Positions 35,904 to 45,337 of a stretch of DNA of 64,000 nt are shown in pieces. The stretch lies in contig JANQQV010000020.1 in assembly GCA_028284865.1 (NCBI GenBank), positions 393,938-457,937 on the forward strand, in the 5' to 3' direction. Under the pieces are notes generated by a model that ran no database searches, was not told the DNA's origin, and was given only the letters and a program-made list of their open reading frames with translations. Origin of the DNA: Rhodothermales bacterium. GTDB taxonomy: Bacteria; Bacteroidota; Rhodothermia; Rhodothermales; UBA10348. Both the position numbers and the translations under genes were made by a program. Each line of letters begins with the position of its first letter. Positions within the stretch are counted from its first letter, which is position 1.

Positions 35904-37195
35904 CAGAATCGGTCTCGATTTCCAATGCCGCCGAAGCGCGGATTCACCACATTGTTGAGCACGGACCCGAACCGGTAGCGGAATCCAAAACTGATGCCCG
36001 CTTCGTAATTCGTCTCAAGCTGTCGCCTTCGCAAGAGGACTTCCTCGAGGTCCGCATCGCCTTTGGGCAGGTTGATCTGGTCATGGATGAGCTCAAGCGA
36101 CCCGCCGACCTCCACCGACAGCCCGCGCGTAATGCGCACTTCGAATTCTGCATCGAATTCGACGCTGTGCCGCGATAGATCGTGCAAGTACTGGGAGGCA
36201 ATGAATCCGATTTCGATCTCACCCCAGGGCTGGACCACTTCGTACCCGGCATTGATCAGGTGCTGGGGCAAGACCTCCTGGATTTCATTGTAGATCGTCG
36301 TGTCCGCCCATGTCACATGGGACGCTCCAAGTCGGTAGGCCACCGTCAGCTGGCGACGATTGGCTTCGCGGTAGGGATACAGACTCCACTCAACGGCAGC
36401 CATGCCTCGGTATCGCCAGTCCACATTTGAAAACGTGGAGGTCAGCACATCACCGTAGCCCCCAATCGACCAATGCGGGGATATACTCTTGACCGCATAG
36501 CTGGTAAAGCCGTCACGACGAGCCGTACTGGTGATGATCCCGGAGCTTCGCTCGAACCGGTCGTAGTTGTAGTTGAAGAAGGGTCTCAACTGGATCTTCC
36601 ACGCCTCGGTGACTCGGCTCACATACACACCGTAGCGCGTGTCAAACGAACGGCGCTGGGACTCGAAGTCGGCACTCCCGTCCGAGTACATCTCGATGGT
36701 CCAGTAGTCCCAAGGATCCTCCGTCACAACCTCCATCTCTTCTGACACCTCGGCAACGGGAGTCACGTCAATGCTCAACCTGTCGCGGACCGGTGTTTGG
36801 AGGAGATAGGGAACGAGCACGGCTTCCAGCGTCTCGAGAAACCCATCCCGCTGCTCAGCCTCGGTCGCGTCGGCCGTGAACGTGTAGACCGTCGAGTAAT
36901 CCATTCCTTCGAATCGGCGAAGACCGTACACATCAAAGGTGTGTGCCTGACCACCTGAGCCTGTGTTCTCCCAAGTCACCAGAACGTGAACGTCGGCGAC
37001 CTCCCGGTCCCGAACGTGATCGACGTACGGCATCTCTTCCCGAATGAACGTCTCGGGACATCGATTGCAGTCCAGAAACAGTCCGAGTCGTGCGTTTTCA
37101 GCCGCCGTCTCCTGCGAGGCAGCTGGTTGAACAAAAGCGACGCTTACCAGGATCAGCACGAAACCGATGATCCAGCATGGATGAACTCGATGCAT
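35903..37195 (-). CDS. Secreted outer-membrane beta-barrel-like protein of unknown function
   Basis: 430 aa from MHRVHPCWII at 37195. A signal peptide ends at PAASQ. Residues about 35-130 are a compact domain with a CNRCP motif (Cys pair). The remainder alternates polar/aromatic strands (YWTIEMYSDGSADFESQRRS; WKIQLRPFFNYNYDRFERSS; FGFRYRFGSVL), which fits a porin-like barrel. Role unknown. Confidence 0.68.
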   Translation of the reverse strand: MHRVHPCWIIGFVLILVSVAFVQPAASQETAAENARLGLFLDCNRCPETFIREEMPYVDHVRDREVADVHVLVTWENTGSGGQAHTFDVYGLRRFEGMDYSTVYTFTADATEAEQRDGFLETLEAVLVPYLLQTPVRDRLSIDVTPVAEVSEEMEVVTEDPWDYWTIEMYSDGSADFESQRRSFDTRYGVYVSRVTEAWKIQLRPFFNYNYDRFERSSGIITSTARRDGFTSYAVKSISPHWSIGGYGDVLTSTFSNVDWRYRGMAAVEWSLYPYREANRRQLTVAYRLGASHVTWADTTIYNEIQEVLPQHLINAGYEVVQPWGEIEIGFIASQYLHDLSRHSVEFDAEFEVRITRGLSVEVGGSLELIHDQINLPKGDADLEEVLLRRRQLETNYEAGISFGFRYRFGSVLNNVVNPRFGGIGNRDRF

Positions 37196-37317
37196 GAACG
37201 ATTGCTTGTGGTTCGGGTGAGAATGGATCAAAGGCTGGGTTGGATGGGCAATAACCAGCCTCGGCAGGGCTTCTCAATGTACGCGAAAGCGAGGGATTCC
37301 TTTCCGCCAGCGCGTGC

Positions 37318-38610
37318 TCAGGCTGGCTTCGCTGCAGGGTACAACGAAGTACCCGCTACATACCCGCTGGCCCAGGCCCATTGGAAATTCAGGCCGCCGA
37401 TCGGGCCGTCCACATCGCAGATCTCGCCGCATAGGAACAGGCCAGGATGAATTCGAGATTCCATGACCTTGAGGTTCACTTCGCTGAGCGGGACCCCACC
37501 TGCTGTCACTTCAGCGTAGCGATAGCCCCGATCCCCTGTCACGTCCAGTCGCATTTCGGTCGCAGCTCCTGTCAGGCGCTTGCGATCCGCTTTGGGCAGT
37601 TGATCTCCCATGACAGCGGCGTCGACATCCGCTACGGCAAACAGCATACTGACCATGCGATCAGGCATGTGCTGTCGCAGGTATCGGCGTACAGAACTGT
37701 GACCAAGCGATTGTAGCGCGACGTCCAGGTCTTGCCGAGTCAGTTCGGGCAACCAGTTCATCGTCAGATAGGCCTCGGGATCAGAATGAACCAGATCCAG
37801 ATAGTATCGGCTGATATCGAGGACTGAAGGGCCTGACAAGCCGAAATGGGTACACAAGGTCGAGTCGGTGAATGCGATGATGTGCTTTCCCGTCCCTGAG
37901 TGCAGTCGGATCGTGGCGGGAACGGTGATCCCGCTCAGCCCGCAAACAGGGTCTTCGGGCGGCAGCGTCAGCGGAACGAGAGAAGGGAACGTCCTTGTGA
38001 CCGTGTGACCGAACGCTTTTGCAAACTCGAACCCTTTCCCATCCGAACCTGAACGAGGAAGACTCTTCCCTCCTGTTGCCAGCACGAGTTTGTCACACTC
38101 GATGCGCCCCCACTCGCCGCTGACCATGAATCCACCGCCGGTGCTTTCCCCGTCGATGGCATCGCTAGCACCATCCAACCTACTGACCGATTCAATCGAT
38201 TCGACCCGCCGCGGATGCATCAGGTGAACGCCCGCACGGGCCACGGCGACCTTCAGCGCTTCCAGCACGTCGCGAGCGCTGTCGGTCGTGGGAAAGAGCT
38301 TTCCTGTCTCTTCCCGCTTCAGCTCCACGCCGAGTTCGCGGAAAAACTGCACCGTTTCAGGGACGTCGAATCGACGAAGAACCTTGGCGATGGCCGATGT
38401 ACTGGATCCGGCATATCGCTTCGGGTCCACTTCAAAGTGCGTGACGTTGCAACGCCCTCCTCCCGCTACCAGAATCTTGGCGCCGATTTTCTTCGCCCCA
38501 TCCAACAGCAGGATCGATTTGTCGGGATACGTCCTTCCCGCCCAGATCGCTGTCATCAATCCGGCGGCACCCGCCCCCACAATCACGACATCATGTCGCT
38601 CTTCTGCCAT
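37318..38610 (-). CDS. HI0933/BaiN-like FAD-dependent oxidoreductase
   Basis: 430 aa. FAD Rossmann motif VVIVGAGAAGLMTAIWAG at the N-terminus, GGGRCNVTH typical of this family, LVLATGGKSLPRSGSDGKGF, and a closing GEICDVDGPIGGLNFQWAWA segment that binds the flavin. These are soluble two-domain flavoproteins with NAD(P)H; the physiological substrate is generally unknown. Confidence 0.9.
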   Translation of the reverse strand: MAEERHDVVIVGAGAAGLMTAIWAGRTYPDKSILLLDGAKKIGAKILVAGGGRCNVTHFEVDPKRYAGSSTSAIAKVLRRFDVPETVQFFRELGVELKREETGKLFPTTDSARDVLEALKVAVARAGVHLMHPRRVESIESVSRLDGASDAIDGESTGGGFMVSGEWGRIECDKLVLATGGKSLPRSGSDGKGFEFAKAFGHTVTRTFPSLVPLTLPPEDPVCGLSGITVPATIRLHSGTGKHIIAFTDSTLCTHFGLSGPSVLDISRYYLDLVHSDPEAYLTMNWLPELTRQDLDVALQSLGHSSVRRYLRQHMPDRMVSMLFAVADVDAAVMGDQLPKADRKRLTGAATEMRLDVTGDRGYRYAEVTAGGVPLSEVNLKVMESRIHPGLFLCGEICDVDGPIGGLNFQWAWASGYVAGTSLYPAAKPA

Positions 38611-38646
38611 CTGTCTCCCCTTAGATGACCGGTAGTTTCTCGTTGG

Positions 38647-40071
38647 TCAGTTTTGCACGCGTCGTCCCGTCAGCCCCTCCACTTCGAAAGAGACAAACTC
38701 ACCCGCGCCATTGGCGGAAAACGTGAACGTCTGACCGTCTTCGGGATCGAACAATGTGGATTCGTCTTCTGCCAGAAGTAGAAATGCCTCATCCACTGGC
38801 CCGCCTGCGTCCACGTACAGATTACCGTCACGGACAACGATGGAGATGAGTCCCACCTGGTCCACGTTGTAGGAGCCGGTGAAAGCGGCCATGTCCTCTT
38901 CGGACAGATCGATGGTCGGTTTGAGCGTAGGCTCGAAACCGGGCCACTCGTAGTGCGCAAATATGGCCTGCAGGATCTCGCCATACAGCTCGCCACCATT
39001 GGCTGAGTTAGTCATTATGGCTACCACGAACTCGCCGTCCTTGGAAGCCAGGAAGTAGCAACGGAAACCCTCGTTCGAGCCGCCGTGGGAAAACAAGGTC
39101 CCATCTTCGATGATAGCCGGCCCCAATCCCTGCGATTCCAGCCCCGGGGTCAGCATCTCCTCGACAGTCTCCAGCTCGAGGACACCCGACTGACCTGCCA
39201 GGGTATTCTGAATGTCCACGGCATACTTGCCGATGTCCGTTGGTGTCGTCCAGAGCCCAGCAGCCGCCTGCTCCGGGTACACATGCCATTTTCCTTCCAC
39301 TGGCGAGCCGTCGAAGGAATAGGCCGTAGCAGCCAGATCATGCAGGTTTTCCGGGAGAGGTTGCTCATACGTCGATGCACCCATCTGCAAAGGCGAAATC
39401 ACCCGCTCTTCCATGATTTGTTCAAATGGCATCCCGGCAACATCACTCAAGGCAATCTGCATTACTGTCGTACCGCCTCCAGAGTACTGCCAGCTTTCAC
39501 CGGGAGTCTTGTAGACGTAGATCGAATCCGTATTTCCTTGACCGCTCACCACTCCGACCGCATCAGGTATCTCGGCATCACGCTTGTAACCGGGGAATCC
39601 CCACACGGTCGTACCCGCGGTGTGATTCAGGAGCCGACGAATCGTCACCTTTTCTTCTTCCGTGACTGCGTTTTCGCTGAGCGCCCATGACGTGAGGTAC
39701 ATGTTGATGTTCTCGTCAATGTCGACCAAACCATCTTCGGCCATATCCAGGGCCGCCATGGCTGCAATCGGCTTGCTGATGGAAGCGGCTTGGAACAACG
39801 TGGTGGTCGTCACCGGAGTCTCGGATTCCACATCGGCATACCCGTACCCCTTTGCCCAGGCCAATTCACCATTGCGATAGACCGCAACGCTCACGCCCGG
39901 GACATTGAAGTGGGCCATCCGCTCTTCAATCGTAGCAGCGGTTACCTCGACACCTTCGATCTGGACACGAGGAAGCAGACTGGACTCAATGACGGTGACG
40001 TCAGAGTCGGTCTGAGGCTGACAGGCCAGAGGCAGGAATGCCAGCGCGAACAAGAAACGGAGCCTAGACAT
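38647..40071 (-). CDS. Class C beta-lactamase-like serine hydrolase lipoprotein
   Basis: 474 aa. Lipobox LPLAC (Cys17). The serine nucleophile is in QAASISKPIAA (Ser97 and Lys100, S-x-x-K). YSGGGTTVMQ supplies the Tyr of the Y-x-N-like motif and LFSHGGSNEGF the H-x-G motif. This penicillin-binding-protein fold usually has esterase, peptidase or beta-lactamase activity; the domain after about residue 375 is a lipocalin-like beta domain (FTGSYNVDQVGLISIVVRDG). Substrate unknown. Confidence 0.88.
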   Translation of the reverse strand: MSRLRFLFALAFLPLACQPQTDSDVTVIESSLLPRVQIEGVEVTAATIEERMAHFNVPGVSVAVYRNGELAWAKGYGYADVESETPVTTTTLFQAASISKPIAAMAALDMAEDGLVDIDENINMYLTSWALSENAVTEEEKVTIRRLLNHTAGTTVWGFPGYKRDAEIPDAVGVVSGQGNTDSIYVYKTPGESWQYSGGGTTVMQIALSDVAGMPFEQIMEERVISPLQMGASTYEQPLPENLHDLAATAYSFDGSPVEGKWHVYPEQAAAGLWTTPTDIGKYAVDIQNTLAGQSGVLELETVEEMLTPGLESQGLGPAIIEDGTLFSHGGSNEGFRCYFLASKDGEFVVAIMTNSANGGELYGEILQAIFAHYEWPGFEPTLKPTIDLSEEDMAAFTGSYNVDQVGLISIVVRDGNLYVDAGGPVDEAFLLLAEDESTLFDPEDGQTFTFSANGAGEFVSFEVEGLTGRRVQN

Positions 40072-40128
40072 GCAGGGAGTCAGGGATGAAATTGGAGAGG
40101 GCTATGGGTGTTCGTTCAAACGGCGGAT

Positions 40129-40482
40129 TCATGGAGTCCGGAGAATCTTCTCCATGGCTTTTCCTCTGGCCAACTCGTCGACCATTTTGTCCAGATAGCG
40201 AATCTCTCGCATCAAGGGTTCTTCGACTTCCTCGACGCGGATGCCACAAACGACCCCTTTGATCAGTGTACGATCAGGATTGAGCGCTGGAGCCTCGGCA
40301 AAAAAGTCCTCGAAGTTCGTTTTCTGATCGAGAACCTGCTGGAGTCCGGCCTCATCGTAACCCGTAAGCCACTCAATGATATGGTCCACGTCGGCTTTGG
40401 TGCGTCCTTTCTTCTCGGCTTTCGTGATGTAATGCGGATAGACGCCCGCAAAACTCATGGTGTAGATGCGATGCTTGGCCAT
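40129..40482 (-). CDS. DUF2200-family protein
   Basis: 117 aa. [42 protein letters not shown] and [22 protein letters not shown] reproduce this well-conserved short family. Function unknown; the fold resembles a MarR-independent small helical protein. Confidence 0.85.
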   Translation of the reverse strand: MAKHRIYTMSFAGVYPHYITKAEKKGRTKADVDHIIEWLTGYDEAGLQQVLDQKTNFEDFFAEAPALNPDRTLIKGVVCGIRVEEVEEPLMREIRYLDKMVDELARGKAMEKILRTP

Positions 40483-40646
40483 GATGACTGATCAGTTGGG
40501 AAACGGGTTCGGCGTGGCCCCATGATACTGCATAGATGCATCCGGCATGACCGCATCTGCCGATGAACGTTCGGGGACGATTCAGCTTTAAGGCGTTGCC
40601 CCGACTGCATCACGCATTCGAAGAACTGAGAAGTGACACGCTGAAA

Positions 40647-41420
40647 TCAGTCTGTGGCTTCCTTCCCGTAGAAAAAGAGCAAAAGGTCGTCCAGAAGCGG
40701 TCCCCAGTTATCCCAATTGTGGGCGAACGGGACTTCGATGTACTTCATGGGATACCCCTTCCTTTCCAGAATGTCACGGAATGCGCGCGTACGCTGTTCG
40801 TTGTCCCTGTGCGTACCCGACGACAGAAAGATGCGAAGCGGTAGTTGGGCTGAATCAGCGTAGGCCGGGTGGATGTAGCGGACTGGGTGCGTCGCTGGCG
40901 ATTGCATGGCGATGCCTTCCATGAAATCGTGGCCATACAACCCAAAACAAGCGGCGTTCAGCCCTCCGAATGAAAGCCCGGCGATGGTTCGAGCACTCCG
41001 ATCAGCTCGGGTTTTGTATGCGCTGTCGATGGCCGGAATCAGCTCGTGTTCGTAAAAAGAAATGAAGCGCTGATTGCAGAAAAACTGGGCATTGCGCCTG
41101 CTCAGATGCTCATGCCCTGGAATTCGAGGATCCAGAAATACGGCAATGATGGGCTCCATCAACTCCGCAGAAATCAGTGAATCCAGGACTGCAGGCATGT
41201 TGCCGATCTCGGGATCCATGTACCAGGCTCCATCGGATAGAAACAGGACCGGGAGATCATCCAGCGCATCATACCCCTCCGGTGTGTAAACCCAGTACTG
41301 CAGCTCGTAGGTCAACGTATCGCTCTGAATCAGCTGGGTCGCGGATGTCCTGGATGGTTGCGCATGGGCGCTCCCTGCTGACGAGAGGGCTATTAACAGA
41401 GCCAGGATGAGAAGACGCAT
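40647..41420 (-). CDS. Exported esterase (putative esterase D/enterochelin esterase fold)
   Basis: 257 aa from MRLLILALLI at 41420, with a signal peptide ending SAHAQ. The nucleophile Ser150 is in TIAGLSFGGLNAAC. The terminal region with His (YIEVPFAHNWDNW) fits the alpha/beta-hydrolase esterase fold of PF00756. Probably a periplasmic esterase; acceptor unknown. The longer open frame to 41513 is not signal-like. Confidence 0.82.
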   Translation of the reverse strand: MRLLILALLIALSSAGSAHAQPSRTSATQLIQSDTLTYELQYWVYTPEGYDALDDLPVLFLSDGAWYMDPEIGNMPAVLDSLISAELMEPIIAVFLDPRIPGHEHLSRRNAQFFCNQRFISFYEHELIPAIDSAYKTRADRSARTIAGLSFGGLNAACFGLYGHDFMEGIAMQSPATHPVRYIHPAYADSAQLPLRIFLSSGTHRDNEQRTRAFRDILERKGYPMKYIEVPFAHNWDNWGPLLDDLLLFFYGKEATD

Positions 41421-41439
41421 GGACACAACGGGAATGCTT

Positions 41440-42159
41440 TTACTCCGAGAGTCGGTAGAGCGCATGATACACGTCAGTCTCCACCGGGACAGGGTGATTC
41501 CCGGTGGCCGCATCCAGTGCCGCTACCAGGGCATCAAATGCGGAAACTGACCCTAACTCCCTAGCAAAATGGTCGAGTCGGTTGGAATCAGAAAGGACTA
41601 CGTGTGCAAACTCAAACGGTGACATTTCAACGACCAGTTTCTCCTGGATGACCGATTCCTCGATGAATCCGTCATTACCTGAGAAGTTGATGGCGTGATC
41701 GTAGTCCGTCACTGGCAGCGTCCCTTCAAGACTCAACCCATGGAGAATGGGCTCCAGAAGCATCTCAAAGTCGTAGACTAAAACAAGAGCTTCTTGTCGG
41801 GCAATCCGCAGCACCTCGGCCCGCGTAGCGGCTGAATCGGTGTAGAAGAGCGAACCTGCGAAGGTGACTATATCGGCTTTCTGGTCAGGTAATGGGATCG
41901 CTTCGCCTGTTCCGTGCAGGTAGGTGATTCGCTCGTGAGGCTCAGCTTGAGCAAGCATCGCATCGCTCGGATCAATCCCGAAGACCTGCTGACAACGCGT
42001 GGCTAATGCGAGCGCGGACAGCCCGGTGCCGCAACCAACATCCACTCCGATCGCGAAATCCGATCGTCCACCCAATGCCCGCTTAAGAATGGGCTCGTGC
42101 AAAGCGGGTCGGTAGGCCGCGTAGTGCCTCGCAGCGTCATCATCGTAGCGTTCTGTCAT
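41440..42159 (-). CDS. Class I SAM-dependent methyltransferase
   Basis: 239 aa. SAM motif I GVDVGCGTGLSALALA, acidic D of FGIDPSDAML, and ADIVTFAGSLFYTD. Resembles trans-aconitate/ubiquinone-type small-molecule methyltransferases. Substrate unknown. Confidence 0.87.
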   Translation of the reverse strand: MTERYDDDAARHYAAYRPALHEPILKRALGGRSDFAIGVDVGCGTGLSALALATRCQQVFGIDPSDAMLAQAEPHERITYLHGTGEAIPLPDQKADIVTFAGSLFYTDSAATRAEVLRIARQEALVLVYDFEMLLEPILHGLSLEGTLPVTDYDHAINFSGNDGFIEESVIQEKLVVEMSPFEFAHVVLSDSNRLDHFARELGSVSAFDALVAALDAATGNHPVPVETDVYHALYRLSE

Positions 42160-42190
42160 ATGGCATTCCTACCAGCAACGGCTTGTCGCA

Positions 42191-43351
42191 CTACCGCTCA
42201 AATGCAGCAAACGATCTGTCGGGATACATGGCGGCGAGGAAATCCTGGACGTTGTACGTGGCGTCGAGTGTGAAGTGGGCACTTCCCCCGAATACGATCC
42301 CCCGCTCTGATTCAGGCACGGCCTCCGCCCAAGCAAGACTGCGAACAGCTCCGCCAAATTCCGTTTCCCCAAATCTGAACAGCAGGAACTCGATGGATGC
42401 ATCCTCCATGGCAATCACATCCACGCCGTGCGCCTTCGCGTGCTCAACAAGTTGGAAATAGAAGTTCTCCTCCCCACTCGTCTTCGTCCCTGCGCGGCCA
42501 TTCCATGCCTCCTCGAAGTATGCAATTAGCTCCGCGCGTGCCGACTCGAATTCCTCCGATCCAGGCTCAGACTGATTGTATCGATCCAGCAAAGGCTGTT
42601 GGTATCGATTCAGCATTTCCATTCCGATCCACTCGAACGCTTCGCTTTCGAGTGCGGCCGTCGCCACATCAGCGTCCGTCGATATACCGTGTACGGCCTC
42701 AGGAATGAGCAGCACATCGTTTTCTCCGAGCTCCGACACCTGCTCCATCGCGATCGTGTCGACCCGAGCAGCCAGGCGGGAATCACGCTGCGCCTCGGTG
42801 ATCATCTCCCTGTCATACCAGGCGTTTGCAAGCAAGTACTTCTGCGCAAGCCCCAGGCTGTCCAGCAACGTGATGAACGATTGGACATTCGCCCGATTCT
42901 GCTGCCAGGTTGCCCCGTCCACCCAGGCGTGACTGTACCCGGCAAGATTGCCCACGAAATCAATCCCGCTGTGCGGGAATACCTGTACCTGAAACGTGTC
43001 GTGAATCGACAGGGTCAGCGAAACACTGTCCTCTGACATGAGCTCTGCGCCGTGCCCCAACAAGTCCGCTTTGATTTCCCCAGCAGGTATATCAGCAAGA
43101 GCCTGCACGCCAAACATGTCGCCCATGAAGGGGCTGGGATAGGCCACGGTCGGCGGAAAATCCGCATCCAGAAATCCCTGGTCATTCAGGTATCGCGGGA
43201 TGACTCTCGCCAAGTCTGGTTGCCTGAATGTTCGCTCGATTGTTGAATCGGGGGAAGCGTACGTCAGGTCCTTTTCAATCGGCACGCCTTGGCACCCTGC
43301 CAACAAGAGGACAAAGGTACTCGAACACCACAGGAGCGATCTGACTTTCAT
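42191..43351 (-). CDS. Lipoprotein, possible ChaN/TraB-like fold
   Basis: 386 aa. Lipobox LLAGC. Several elements recall the ChaN/EreA/TraB group of haem- or metal-related proteins (HGAELMSEDSVSL, LLIPEAVHGIS, VIAMEDASIEFLLFRFG, GIVFGGSAHF), but the match is remote and no function can be given. It stands alone between a methyltransferase and an RDD gene. Confidence 0.62.
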   Translation of the reverse strand: MKVRSLLWCSSTFVLLLAGCQGVPIEKDLTYASPDSTIERTFRQPDLARVIPRYLNDQGFLDADFPPTVAYPSPFMGDMFGVQALADIPAGEIKADLLGHGAELMSEDSVSLTLSIHDTFQVQVFPHSGIDFVGNLAGYSHAWVDGATWQQNRANVQSFITLLDSLGLAQKYLLANAWYDREMITEAQRDSRLAARVDTIAMEQVSELGENDVLLIPEAVHGISTDADVATAALESEAFEWIGMEMLNRYQQPLLDRYNQSEPGSEEFESARAELIAYFEEAWNGRAGTKTSGEENFYFQLVEHAKAHGVDVIAMEDASIEFLLFRFGETEFGGAVRSLAWAEAVPESERGIVFGGSAHFTLDATYNVQDFLAAMYPDRSFAAFER

Positions 43352-43414
43352 GGGTAATGGAGTGTTTGGCGTTTTTGAGGTGTGCCCTGACCGAGTTTGG
43401 GGCCCTGCGGTCTC

Positions 43415-43969
43415 TCAACCTGCGGATTCCACGGTGATTCCGAAGAGTTTATCGTAAATGGCTTGATTGTCCTTCCCTAGGGCAATCGAACCCAGATAAG
43501 CTAGCACAAGCAGCCACATCACGCCGAAGCCCACGTAAACCCAGTTGTCAGGAGTCCCAGGCTCGATAGGCCATCCGGGGATGTTGAACAGACATGTGTG
43601 CGCAATCTGCCACGGAAGAAACTTGGCGAACGATCGGGCAAGGGCGCGGAGAAACGTGAGCTGCTGACCCTCTGCACTTCGAACGACAATTCCTACGCGT
43701 TTCTTACCCCAAGTGGCCATGGCCGGCGAGCTCTCGGACACGGCGAAGTACAGCGAAACGGGAAGTACCGTTGTCGCAAAAGCGATTAGGTCAGCCGTGA
43801 GTGGATTCAGGAATAGTCGAGAACATGTATCTGAGTCTGACAGCTGCATGGAGGCCGTTGAAATGAGCGCCAAGACCACGAGATAGGCGCAAATCAGCAG
43901 GTAATCGAAGAGAAATGCGACAATGCGCTGCTTGAAGGTGGCTGGAATTCGGTGGTTCGTTCGGCTCAT
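43415..43969 (-). CDS. RDD-family membrane protein
   Basis: 184 aa from MSRTNHRIPA at 43969, overlapping the upstream GNAT stop by ATGA. RDD pattern: FKQRIVAFLFDYLLICAYLV at the first helix and GKKRVGIVVRSAEGQQLTFL. Members are small inner-membrane proteins implicated in ion or metabolite homeostasis. Confidence 0.83.
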   Translation of the reverse strand: MSRTNHRIPATFKQRIVAFLFDYLLICAYLVVLALISTASMQLSDSDTCSRLFLNPLTADLIAFATTVLPVSLYFAVSESSPAMATWGKKRVGIVVRSAEGQQLTFLRALARSFAKFLPWQIAHTCLFNIPGWPIEPGTPDNWVYVGFGVMWLLVLAYLGSIALGKDNQAIYDKLFGITVESAG

Positions 43970-44436
43970 TTGGGTCCCCTTTTCGCATCCGGGCTGAACT
44001 CGAAACTGTTCGCAAGCAGCGGCTTGGCGAACTGGGAATAGACAGCGGACGCTGCCTCGTCGTCTGCTTCCGATTGAATCCACACCAGATACGCATTCCG
44101 TTCTCTGGCAATCTCCTGAGCAAACTCCAGCATCGCAGTGGCAATCCCGCGTCGGCGATATGCTTCTTCGACAGCCAGATCGTAGATGAACAGCTCTCGG
44201 CGTTCCTGCTCAAACTTCGCCAGTTCGTATCCCCCAAAGCCGCCGACAACCATTCCGTCAGCCAGCGCTGCAACCAGCACAAAATCTCGGGCGGCCAGCG
44301 ACGATGCCAGGTACACATCCGAGGGTTGATTGGCGGTATACGACTCCGGTTCTTCGAAGGCATCCGAAAACAGATTCAATAACTCCCGGACGAGCAGGAT
44401 GTCATCGGGTCCTAGAATTCGGAAATCTGGTTTCAT
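43966..44436 (-). CDS. GNAT acetyltransferase, aminoglycoside-3-N-acetyltransferase-like
   Basis: 156 aa. Motif A YDLAVEEAYRRRGIATAMLE and the C-terminal AAKPLLANSF context resemble the AAC(3)-I branch of GNAT enzymes. RILGPDDILLVRELLNLF at the start is also typical of AAC(3)-I. Antibiotic acceptance is an inference that needs a test. Translationally coupled to the RDD gene. Confidence 0.82.
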   Translation of the reverse strand: MKPDFRILGPDDILLVRELLNLFSDAFEEPESYTANQPSDVYLASSLAARDFVLVAALADGMVVGGFGGYELAKFEQERRELFIYDLAVEEAYRRRGIATAMLEFAQEIARERNAYLVWIQSEADDEAASAVYSQFAKPLLANSFEFSPDAKRGPK

Positions 44437-44491
44437 GGTCTTGACTGGCGAACGCGACGGTATGCGCGCCTAGGATGACATACGCGCGCGT

Positions 44492-44896
44492 TCAGGATCG
44501 CGATTCGACGTGACGCTTGAAATTATCCAGAATGGCCTGCCAACCCGCCTTCTGCATGTCCTCAGGTACGGAGTTGTCTGAATCAAAAGCGACCGTCACA
44601 TCAACCCCGGCGTCCGTCTCTTCAAACTCGACGCGTGCCCGGCGCTCCTCCATCTTGTATTCCAGCAGTCGCTGAGGCTCGATCCGGGTGAATTCGCCGA
44701 AGAAGTCAAACCCCATGCTTCCATCCTTTGCCTCCATCCGGTAGTTGAAAGCTCCGCCCTCTCTCAGGTCATTGGAGGCCGCAGGACAATGCCACTCATC
44801 CGAGGCGAAATTCCACATCTTGATGTCCTCGGGAGACGTGTAGGCTCTCCATACCTCCTCGGTCGTGGAATCAATTGATGTCTTGACGGTGATCAT
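44492..44896 (-). CDS. AHSA1/SRPBCC-family protein
   Basis: 134 aa. VKTSIDSTTEEVWRAYTSPE, WHCPAASNDLREGGAFNYRM and YKMEERRARVEFEETDAGVD are the hallmarks of START-fold AHSA1-type proteins, which bind hydrophobic ligands. Substrate unknown. Confidence 0.86.
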   Translation of the reverse strand: MITVKTSIDSTTEEVWRAYTSPEDIKMWNFASDEWHCPAASNDLREGGAFNYRMEAKDGSMGFDFFGEFTRIEPQRLLEYKMEERRARVEFEETDAGVDVTVAFDSDNSVPEDMQKAGWQAILDNFKRHVESRS

Positions 44897-44937
44897 GTTT
44901 AGGACTCAAGGATCTGTTGAAGTATTTCAGATGATAC

Positions 44938-45285
44938 TCAGTCGTTCGCCGACAACTCAAGTCGATATTCGACCATCCTCTTGATGAGTGATGCCGGCAG
45001 AGGCGTGTCGAGCGGAAACTGAATGGAGCCCTTGGCCCATTTGAAGCTGCTCAGCTCATTCTGGAAGTGCTGGATGACCTCCGGCGTAGGATAGAATCCG
45101 ATGTGGGTCTTGTAGCCGGCGTAGTGAACCGCTGCTTTTCCGTGCATCATGGTTGGAATGCCGTATTTCATGACTTCATCGGCCTCCGGCATCGCTTCCA
45201 GAATCAACGCCCGCATTTCGGCCATCTTTGGCAACGCCCCCTTGGGGCAATCGGCCATGTATTGCTCGAACGTCTTCGCAGCCAC
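44938..45285 (-). CDS. DUF1801-family protein
   Basis: 115 aa. KTFEQYMADCPKGALPKMAE, EVMKYGIPTMMHGKAAVHYA and GSIQFPLDTPLPASLIKRMV match the DUF1801 (YdhG/iron-chaperone-like) fold. Close in position to the SRPBCC gene. Confidence 0.84.
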   Translation of the reverse strand: MAAKTFEQYMADCPKGALPKMAEMRALILEAMPEADEVMKYGIPTMMHGKAAVHYAGYKTHIGFYPTPEVIQHFQNELSSFKWAKGSIQFPLDTPLPASLIKRMVEYRLELSAND

Positions 45286-45337
45286 GGGATCACTTAGTTG
45301 TCATGCTTTGATCGAGAATGGCGATGAGATTGTGCGA

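Noticed and set aside
44437..44491. GC-rich direct repeat (TATGCGCGC and TACGCGCGC) as a remnant attC
   Set aside because: Direct rather than inverted and without arms or a GTT core; probably chance.
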